Below are positions 34,003-40,651 of a stretch of DNA of 40,651 nt, one piece after another. The position numbers and the translations under genes were made by a program. Position 1 is the first letter of the stretch, and the number at the start of each line of letters is the position of its first letter. The notes below the pieces were generated by a model. The model was not told the origin of the DNA. It made no database searches and saw only the letters and a program-made list of their open reading frames with translations. This DNA is from a virus: positions 1 to 40,651 of the IMG/VR virus record IMGVR_UViG_3300026519_000023. The stretch is one strand, 5' to 3'.

Positions 34003-37000
34003 ATGGCAATACCAGTAAAGAATACATGTACTCCATCTAGTGTGTACGGAGGATTTCAACAAACCTTATTCCTTGGGTGCAGTGTCATGTCTTTTTCTGC
34101 ATCACAAGGATGGAACCAACAAGCTGGCGAAATAACCGTTCAATTGGTGAAAGATGACTGTGCTTCTCCATCTGGTTACAATAAACTATATTACGATACT
34201 ACTCTTAGCCCACAAACAACAACGTCTGCCGATCCAGGTTTTTTTGGGCTCTCTTATGATATTATCGGTGCTCCAGCGTATTTTCGAGTGGCTAATTTCG
34301 AGTTCTCGGGACTGATTCAAAGTTGGGAAGAAACACATTCAGATTCGGCGAATCCTACATATCAAGTAAAAATTGTGGACCCACGCAGAATCCTGGAAGG
34401 TACGCAATTAATAATTAATGAATATGCTGGTAGCGTTAACAATGTACATAATCTAATTAATGTTTATGGATATGCTGAGAGTACAGGTTCTAATAATTGT
34501 CCTCAGTATTTTCAGACTTCTCCTGGCACATATTCTACGACTGACACAGGTGTGGTTGATGGTGCAACATTTGGAACGCCCGCTGGTAGCTTTGGAGGAG
34601 CTTCTACAAACAAAAATGGGATGCAGTGGAACGTAATATTGGATGCCACGAGGGCATTATTGTCATCAGTTCCAGCAATAACTAACCAGTTTTCTCCATA
34701 TGGCAGATTAGTCTTTAGAACTCCCCCAACCATTCCGTCTACTGGTATGGGCCTGATGCCAGCCGACTCAGGTTCATTGGCCTATTATTTGGTCGATCTT
34801 AATGACTTACCAGTAGCCCCTTCATATTGGAGGATGAATGGTACGAGTATTGGCCTAATGGACGCCATTGCCCAAATTTGTCAGGATGCAGGCCATGACT
34901 ATTATGTTGAGTTAGTACCAGTAGTTAGTAGTGGAACAATATATAAGTTTATTAAGGTTAGGACTGTTGATAGGGCTGCAGCACCCGCCCTAAATACGAT
35001 AGATACATTTATTGGAGTATCTGGTAGAGAGGTCCAAAGATATAATAAGGGGCGTGAATTACGAAATGAGATTACTTCTACGTTTGTTATAGGTGGCCCC
35101 AAGCAAAACTTTTATCAAGCAGAACAAAATTATGATCCTGAGGGGGATGGACAGCCAACACCACCAGAGGCAGACGACATAATCATACCGTATTTTGGTC
35201 TTGATCCTTCTACGGGCGATGTTATTATTCCCTACTTAGACGATGATTTATGGTGGGAGTTTGTGGCCCCAACGGACGACTTGGCCGTTCAATTATTAGA
35301 CCCCAAATACTCTAAGACAATTGCCTCTACAGTCCGAATTAACGAAAAAGAACTTATTATGGCGAGGGCTGGCCTAGATCAATGGTTGTCATGGGCTGGT
35401 CATGCCAAAACGGACTTGTGGAAAACAATAAGTGTGGCACTGGGTGGTTTGTGGGACGCCCAACATATGGTAGCCCTAATAAAGGCTATTTCTGGCGATA
35501 ATTTTAGGGCGGACGATCTAATTGCGACTGGTAAACTTCAAGCCAGTAATTTGGGCTTTGACTATGAAGTTATACAAATAGCATATGCGTGGATCAAAAA
35601 GTATGCCGAAGAATATTATGGTAAGAAATATCAAGTAAGAGTTCCGTTTACGTGCGGTAAAGTTGATGGTGAAAGCGGAAAAGTAATAACATCAGAGGAA
35701 CCTTCGGATGGCGGCTGGACTGAGGTGACACCAGTTATAGGTCTCTCTCACCCAAGTATATATACTGATTTCTTTACATTGGAAGACGGAAGACTTGGTG
35801 CATTTTGTAGATTTGATAATGCTGATGGGCTTCAATTAGTTGGACTAGATGCTAATGACTTTGTAACCACAAGTAATAAGGTTTGGGTTAAAGTTGATGT
35901 TGATGAACAATATGTTTATGTGGACAAGTCAACCCTATTTAGCCCGCGCGCTGTAATAACTTTACCTGCTCCAATTCAATCTCTTAAAATTAATGATGAT
36001 TTCCTCCAAGTATTGTCGGCCTATCGTGACATAATAACAGAATTTAAGAAAGACCCAGATTCGGTCGACATTAAAAATAAACTATTAGAAATATCTAAGA
36101 ATGTCAATAATATGCTGATGCGTTTGGCCAACGAACAGGCCGCAGTTGTGCCAGACGCTGTAGGGCTCGGCATAAAAAGTAATGTTCTCAAATATGGCCC
36201 TTGGGGTTCTATCGGGGCGGCTGGGTCTGTATCAGTTACGATGGATGAGGGGTTAGTTCCGTGGGAATACGGTGGATTTACAACGCTAAATTTGGCGGGT
36301 AATTCAATAGCATCAGAAGGCGTAACAAATACACAAGTTGCTGAAGAAGGGTCAATCACAGTTGTTGGTTATCCAGACTTACCATTGGGGGCAGAGCTAT
36401 TAGCGGCTGATGCTGGAGGACCATTTAACGGCGGTGGTAACAATTTAGTAGAAAATAGAACCTTAAGTACTGGTACGGTCTTTACTACTGTTACATATGG
36501 TTACACAAACGTATATAAGTGGGATGGTACTTATGGTCCTAATGTTACATCAGTTACCACACAAGTCTCTACACAAGGCGCCACTACGACATATAATTTA
36601 AGAACGTGGACACCAAAATTTGGCATATTTACTAAGGGTAACTCTGAAAGACTAAAACAGATAGGGCGGCAAAGATTAGAAGGACAAAAACTCATACGGG
36701 CGTGGACGTTACATAGAATACGCGCCAAACAGTTATCCGCTTTAGCTAAGGCTATTTCAGCTCGTGGGGATAGAAAGGGAATAATTCTTAATGACGGCGT
36801 ACTTGCCCAACCTAAGACTCCACACTCAGTTTTGGTTGGACAAACTTTGCCGTGGAATACAAATTATAAACGGCCAGTAGTAGCTACATCTAGTACGCTC
36901 GAACTGACCCAAGAAATGACCTCAAAATATGACCAAAAGGCCATTATGAGTCTTGACGGGCTGGTTAGGCCAGTTTCAGTAAAAGGTTCTGGAGGTCTAC

Positions 37001-39726
37001 CAAGGTATGTTACGCCCACTGGAACGCCATGTCAAACAACTACGAGTGTAGGAGCACAACCCCCACTAGACAAACCTGGAGAGGCTGGTAATCTTAATCA
37101 ATATAATGTTAATCACGCCCAAAATTACTTAAATCCATTTGCGAACCCTAGTGGAGACCTAGTAACAAATCTTAGTGATACGGCGGCTCACGGTCACGAC
37201 ATAGAAATGGTGGCTAGGGGTACGTCGGTTCCTGGCTCAAGTATTGTTATGCCAATTCAGGGTTATGCAAATACAAACAGAACTCAGGACTCGGATTACG
37301 CTTCTGACTATCGTATGCTAGCTTTGCGTGGGCCGCTCCTTATGCAAAGCTGGGGATACGATCTTGACGGATTTCCAGTCCCCAATAAGGCTGACACCGA
37401 ATCTGCTGCGAGCGGTGGGCAATTTACCGACCAGAACCTACAATGCAAATTTATGGATGGATGGCTACGAAAAAGTCATACTTGGCCAGTTGCCCCAATT
37501 GATCTTAGGCTCGACAGAAAACGCGGCGTTTGGACTATCCCACAATATAGATTAGTTCACGCACAATTAAAATCTACGTTGTCCAAGGGTGGCACAGCAA
37601 CGGCAACATTATTAGATACGCCCACATTATATGATTGTAATGGGAGCGCCATATCAAATCCAGAAATAATTGTTAAGGATGTAGTCCAACAGGAAGTTCC
37701 ATCAGGCGATAAGGTTATAGCTTACTTTGACCCATATTCATGCGAATACCATGTGGTTAATCAGGCGGCATCGGGTACTGGGGGTTCATCAATAGTAACT
37801 CTTAGTGACCACAATATATGTTATCCGCCAACTGGACGTATTACACAAACCACTCAATATGAATTTTCTCATCTTGCTTTTGGGGCTGGGTTATGGATTA
37901 CCTCTAATTCTGGGGATAATCCGTCTGATGTTGGGAGTAGCAGCGCAGATATAGATAAAACATATACAATTAACGCTGGATTTACGCCACTTAGTACATC
38001 GCAAGAGTGTTGTCCTACTGGTGGCACTCTCACTACGGATGGTTCGCGCTATATCAATAAGGTTGATTTCAGAGCGGGCCTAAAAGCAGTAGATGGAACT
38101 GGAAATTGCGACCTCATATTGTGCGCTGGAATACAACCAACTGGTACATCACTGTGCGTTAATTCAGTATCCACACAGGTAGATAAAGATACACTATATA
38201 GTAAGGTTGGATTTGGTAAGGGTCTTGCTATAGTAGATCAAGACTCATCCGATTGTCAGTTTGAAGTTGGGGCAGGAACAAAGTATACATATAATGATAC
38301 GTGTTTTACCACAGGCCCCAACGCCAACCCAAATTATATATATCCAGAGTCAGTTATTGGGCGCGGTCTTTCCGTAAAAGAAATAGATAATTGCTCCGTA
38401 GGATGGTCTGCTGGCATTAACTTTGAGGGATCTGGTGGGTGCGTAAGTGGGACCGTCATTAATAACCCGAACATCAAAAATAAGATATTCCTAATGGATG
38501 GTCTACGCGCAAGTGATGACAACCTTTCTTCCTGCGAAATAGGATTGGCCGCTGGAATCTCATATTATGCTAGTGGTGGTTGCGTTCCTACGGGCTCGGC
38601 TAGTACAAATAACTTCAAAAACCAACTATATTTTATGGACGGGCTTCATGTCAGAGATAAAGATGGCGAACCTTGCGCCATGGAGATTGCGGCTGGCATA
38701 CAAGCAATATCTGGATTTGGTTGTGTAAATACGGGCGCCCAGGCCCCCATTCAGGAACAATTATATAATAAAATAACGTTTAGCAAGGGTCTAAAAGCTA
38801 TTCATAAGGGAGATTGTCAGTTGGAGGTTGGCGGTGGTCTAATCTATGACGTCTCTAGTCCTACTATTTGTTGGACTGGTGGGGCTAACCCATCAAGTCA
38901 ACCATACCCAGAACTTAGTCTTGGCGCTGGACTGAAAGCAAAAGCCATAGACGATTGTAAGGTTGGAATGTCGGCTGGAGTTGAATATTATAATGGAGAT
39001 GGTTGCGTTCAAGGACAAAGTAGTACAAATAACTTCAAAAATAAGTTTTACTTTATGGATGGAGTTGCTGCTGAGGACCACCCAACTGATCCATGCGCTC
39101 TTCAAATAGGGGCTGGAATTAAATTTACTGATGACCAAACGACGTGTGTAAGTGGTTATCCAGCGACCGATCCATCTAAAATGGTGAATAATATAACGCT
39201 TGGGAGGGGGCTGTGGTCACAAAAAGGTGATACGGATTGCAAGCTACAAATTAGTGCGGGTTTTGGAATTGACACTGACAACCAATGCGTTGGGCCTGGA
39301 CCACTAAGTAGTGGCCCCATAAACAAATTGACTGCTGGAAAAGGCTTAGAAATATACAAATCGTCTGATTGTGAGGCACGAATTGGGTTATATTTTGATG
39401 TTGATAATCTTAAGACTGCCGAAATAGCATTGGGCGACTGCCTTAAAGCCACCAGTGGAGCTAACTGTGTTACAACCATTGATTTTGCAGATAAGTATGC
39501 TGATGGATTAGCAATATCATTCGTAAACGTTAGGGTTGTAACTGGAATAAGCGTTGTATGTTGCCCAAGTGGTGGCATAGAAAAAGTGTCATACGACACA
39601 ACATTATTAAACTTTAATTCATGTGGCCAATTAATCAATATGACTAACGAGGGAACACAGTATGTAGGATGTAGTTGTACTGATAATTATAGTTATAATG
39701 TTACATTTAATACTGAGTTTTCATAA
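34003..39726 (+). CDS. Tail hub/tip protein with C-terminal cysteine repeats (1907 aa)
   Basis: The 1907-residue protein has a good AAGGATT site. Residues 1-700 contain beta-rich domains with the style of tail hub (Tal-type) proteins: ITVQLVKDDCASPSG, YFRVANFEFSGLIQSW and IVDPRRILEG. The middle (about 700-1280) is Thr/Asn/Gly-rich with helical linkers (RLKQIGRQRLEGQKLIRAW) and includes GLPRYVTPTG and HGHDIEM stretches. Residues about 1286-1826 are about ten repeats, each with two Cys; see the repeat entry. It is followed by a TAATG overlap with a small zinc-type gene. Such proteins close the tail tip and carry receptor-binding extensions. The C-terminal end has a conserved-looking CCPSGG segment. 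Confidence 0.6.
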   Translation: MAIPVKNTCTPSSVYGGFQQTLFLGCSVMSFSASQGWNQQAGEITVQLVKDDCASPSGYNKLYYDTTLSPQTTTSADPGFFGLSYDIIGAPAYFRVANFEFSGLIQSWEETHSDSANPTYQVKIVDPRRILEGTQLIINEYAGSVNNVHNLINVYGYAESTGSNNCPQYFQTSPGTYSTTDTGVVDGATFGTPAGSFGGASTNKNGMQWNVILDATRALLSSVPAITNQFSPYGRLVFRTPPTIPSTGMGLMPADSGSLAYYLVDLNDLPVAPSYWRMNGTSIGLMDAIAQICQDAGHDYYVELVPVVSSGTIYKFIKVRTVDRAAAPALNTIDTFIGVSGREVQRYNKGRELRNEITSTFVIGGPKQNFYQAEQNYDPEGDGQPTPPEADDIIIPYFGLDPSTGDVIIPYLDDDLWWEFVAPTDDLAVQLLDPKYSKTIASTVRINEKELIMARAGLDQWLSWAGHAKTDLWKTISVALGGLWDAQHMVALIKAISGDNFRADDLIATGKLQASNLGFDYEVIQIAYAWIKKYAEEYYGKKYQVRVPFTCGKVDGESGKVITSEEPSDGGWTEVTPVIGLSHPSIYTDFFTLEDGRLGAFCRFDNADGLQLVGLDANDFVTTSNKVWVKVDVDEQYVYVDKSTLFSPRAVITLPAPIQSLKINDDFLQVLSAYRDIITEFKKDPDSVDIKNKLLEISKNVNNMLMRLANEQAAVVPDAVGLGIKSNVLKYGPWGSIGAAGSVSVTMDEGLVPWEYGGFTTLNLAGNSIASEGVTNTQVAEEGSITVVGYPDLPLGAELLAADAGGPFNGGGNNLVENRTLSTGTVFTTVTYGYTNVYKWDGTYGPNVTSVTTQVSTQGATTTYNLRTWTPKFGIFTKGNSERLKQIGRQRLEGQKLIRAWTLHRIRAKQLSALAKAISARGDRKGIILNDGVLAQPKTPHSVLVGQTLPWNTNYKRPVVATSSTLELTQEMTSKYDQKAIMSLDGLVRPVSVKGSGGLPRYVTPTGTPCQTTTSVGAQPPLDKPGEAGNLNQYNVNHAQNYLNPFANPSGDLVTNLSDTAAHGHDIEMVARGTSVPGSSIVMPIQGYANTNRTQDSDYASDYRMLALRGPLLMQSWGYDLDGFPVPNKADTESAASGGQFTDQNLQCKFMDGWLRKSHTWPVAPIDLRLDRKRGVWTIPQYRLVHAQLKSTLSKGGTATATLLDTPTLYDCNGSAISNPEIIVKDVVQQEVPSGDKVIAYFDPYSCEYHVVNQAASGTGGSSIVTLSDHNICYPPTGRITQTTQYEFSHLAFGAGLWITSNSGDNPSDVGSSSADIDKTYTINAGFTPLSTSQECCPTGGTLTTDGSRYINKVDFRAGLKAVDGTGNCDLILCAGIQPTGTSLCVNSVSTQVDKDTLYSKVGFGKGLAIVDQDSSDCQFEVGAGTKYTYNDTCFTTGPNANPNYIYPESVIGRGLSVKEIDNCSVGWSAGINFEGSGGCVSGTVINNPNIKNKIFLMDGLRASDDNLSSCEIGLAAGISYYASGGCVPTGSASTNNFKNQLYFMDGLHVRDKDGEPCAMEIAAGIQAISGFGCVNTGAQAPIQEQLYNKITFSKGLKAIHKGDCQLEVGGGLIYDVSSPTICWTGGANPSSQPYPELSLGAGLKAKAIDDCKVGMSAGVEYYNGDGCVQGQSSTNNFKNKFYFMDGVAAEDHPTDPCALQIGAGIKFTDDQTTCVSGYPATDPSKMVNNITLGRGLWSQKGDTDCKLQISAGFGIDTDNQCVGPGPLSSGPINKLTAGKGLEIYKSSDCEARIGLYFDVDNLKTAEIALGDCLKATSGANCVTTIDFADKYADGLAISFVNVRVVTGISVVCCPSGGIEKVSYDTTLLNFNSCGQLINMTNEGTQYVGCSCTDNYSYNVTFNTEFS
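37858..39480 (+). repeat. About ten repeats with paired cysteines in the tail hub protein
   Basis: Each unit (about 45-52 residues) has the pattern GL-x(6-10)-C-x(5)-AGI-x(8-10)-C-x(4)-G, for example GLRASDDNLSSCEIGLAAGI and GLKAKAIDDCKVGMSAGV. Units 2-3-4 and 6-7-8 resemble one another as blocks, with NNFKN-x-x-YFMDG joins after units 4 and 7. The first unit (37858) and last two are divergent. Cys pairing could be disulfide or metal. Confidence 0.75.
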
Positions 39727-40010
39727 TGGGTATCTTTGATAAGATTAAAAAATATAGAGCAGAAGAAAAGTTATGGCGGTTGGCTGGTAAGCCGATCCGA
39801 GACGTTGGGCGAATGAAAGAAATTCACGAGATATGTTCGGCGTGCCCACTATTTGAGGAGGGTGGTGGGTGGCTACCTGGGTACGACAAATGTAGTAAAT
39901 GTGGATGTAATTTGCATCCTACGAATACAACCATGAATAAAATAGCTATGGCTACTACCGAGTGCCCCCTAGATGAGCCTCTGTGGGGGCCTGACGTGCG
40001 CCCTAAATAA
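39726..40010 (+). CDS. Small zinc-binding-type protein (94 aa)
   Basis: The protein overlaps the previous stop in TAATG. It has a basic N-terminal helix (IFDKIKKYRAEEKLWRLAG) and then cysteine pairs: CSACPLFEEG, CSKCGCNLHP and ECPLDEP. This is the pattern of a small zinc-binding domain seen in short phage proteins of unknown role. It is the last rightward gene before a terminator of the leftward genes. Coupling to the hub gene suggests late expression. Confidence 0.6.
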   Translation: MGIFDKIKKYRAEEKLWRLAGKPIRDVGRMKEIHEICSACPLFEEGGGWLPGYDKCSKCGCNLHPTNTTMNKIAMATTECPLDEPLWGPDVRPK

Positions 40011-40030
40011 AAAAGCCCGCCTAGGCGGGC
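40009..40030 (-). terminator. Intrinsic terminator for leftward genes
   Basis: A perfect 16-base palindrome, GCCCGCCTAGGCGGGC (40015-40030), is bounded on the left by AAAAAA, which reads as a T-run on the - strand, so it ends leftward transcripts. On the + strand there is no T-run after it. It lies between the two convergent gene sets; the first A of the run overlaps the + gene's stop codon. Confidence 0.9.
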
Positions 40031-40052
40031 CTGAGTACCATTAAGTAAAAAT

Positions 40053-40427
40053 TTAAACGTAGCGGCGATTCTCGGCGTCCCAGCGGACCCACCCTTTATT
40101 GGGCAACCAAACTTTTTTGCCGTCGTGCATTAGGGGTTTCTTGGGGTCGTCTGGGTCTTGTTTATAGCGGCGGGGAAATAGTTTTCCATCCTCTGTCTTA
40201 CCCATATGTAGTTTAGCACCACACTTTGTGCATTGTAATTCATATACATCATATTTACCATCCGCCTTTCTATGTGAAAAACGAATATTAGTACTTTTAC
40301 ACTTACCACACTCGGTATTGCTTAATACCTCTTGTAGCGGCCCTAATGTTTTAAACATATCTTCTATGTCTCGACATTCTGCTTTGATGGTCAATTCTGG
40401 CGTTGGTCTGAAAAATACTTCCAACAT
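40053..40427 (-). CDS. Zinc-ribbon protein (124 aa), leftward
   Basis: The minus-strand start at 40427 has a strong AAAGGAGAATAACC ribosome site. The protein begins MLEVFFRPTPELTIKAE, has two CxxC knuckles, ECGKCKSTNI and QCTKCGAKLHMG, with LFPRRYKQDPDD after them, and ends in a Trp/Asn-rich tail (GWVRWDAENRRYV). The pattern is a zinc ribbon of a phage family usually found near recombination or replication genes; the function is unsettled. Leftward direction marks the start of another transcription unit. Confidence 0.65.
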   Translation of the reverse strand: MLEVFFRPTPELTIKAECRDIEDMFKTLGPLQEVLSNTECGKCKSTNIRFSHRKADGKYDVYELQCTKCGAKLHMGKTEDGKLFPRRYKQDPDDPKKPLMHDGKKVWLPNKGWVRWDAENRRYV

Positions 40428-40429
40428 GG

Positions 40430-40651
40430 TTATTCTCCTTTATAGCTTTCTACAAAATCGGGTTTATCTTTGGCCCAAGCGTCCAATAATTCTTGTACTT
40501 TTTGGGCTTCTTCGTATGTTAGGTCATCTAACTTTTTATTCTCTGAGTCGAGCGCTTTTGCTACTACTTGATCTATACTAATGTCGTGTTTTTTACACAT
40601 CAAATTGACAAACTTCTTTTGGGTTGATGTTATGGCACCTTTATCGCGCGC
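40430..40651 (-). CDS. C-terminal end of a leftward gene, cut by window edge
   Basis: The minus-strand frame is open from the right edge to TAA at 40430-40432, two bases before the zinc-ribbon start, giving 73 visible residues. The visible end begins ARDKGAITSTQKKFVNLMCK and continues through KHDISIDQVV and LDDLTYEEAQKVQELLDAWA to end in DFVESYKGE. The pattern TSTQKKFVNLMCKKH then L--LT-EEA-KVQELL resembles the small C-terminal helical module found at the end of single-strand annealing (Erf/RecT/Sak-type) and other phage recombination or replication proteins. That is a moderate guess; the main domain lies outside. Confidence 0.5.
   Translation of the reverse strand, partial: ARDKGAITSTQKKFVNLMCKKHDISIDQVVAKALDSENKKLDDLTYEEAQKVQELLDAWAKDKPDFVESYKGE

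Overview
The window is part of a tailed double-stranded DNA phage (Caudoviricetes). It holds a nearly complete virion structural cassette on the + strand (positions 3 to 40010) that meets a leftward gene set at the right edge. One major tail protein, no recognisable tail-sheath gene and a very large tape measure protein (2767 residues) suggest a siphovirus with a very long, non-contractile tail. The DNA is moderately AT-rich. I found no tRNA, CRISPR, integrase or lysis gene. The host cannot be read from this sequence.

Layout. (1) 3-4217, head genes: portal C-terminus, a small protein, a prohead protease fused to a coiled-coil acidic scaffold, a decoration-like protein and the major capsid protein, closed by a strong terminator at 4255-4287. 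(2) 4315-6057, a free-standing homing endonuclease with a zinc ribbon, KYGV repeats and a Vsr-like nuclease domain. (3) 6042-15546, a structural/adhesin block whose main part is bracketed by two paralogous virion proteins (6042-6836 and 14456-15244). Between them lie a protein with three LamG-like lectin domains and an 1156-residue fibre-like protein with two beta-helix units followed by about 30 copies of a roughly 14-residue repeat. (4) 15548-20233, connector/neck-type genes interrupted by a second homing endonuclease and by a 361-residue LAGLIDADG intein lying inside a cysteine (zinc-type) motif. (5) 20315-24052, the major tail tube gene, flanked by a possible promoter and a cUUCGg terminator, then four genes in the tail-assembly-chaperone position. 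(6) 24128-40010, tape measure, distal-tail candidate, a 1907-residue hub/tail-tip protein ending in about ten cysteine-paired repeats, and a small zinc-binding protein. (7) 40053-40651, leftward genes: a zinc-ribbon protein and the C-terminal end of another protein. Their bidirectional-looking terminator at 40009-40030 separates the two convergent gene sets.

How it fits together. Most genes abut or overlap (many TAATG junctions), so translation is probably coupled. Capsid and tail tube genes have their own terminators and look insulated for high expression. Three selfish nuclease modules (two free-standing, one intein) sit in the cassette. The most unusual content is the repeat-rich fibre at 10982-14452, the adhesin block placed in the head/neck region rather than beside the tail tip, the cysteine-repeat tail hub, and the intein with an atypical Asn-Asn C-terminus.
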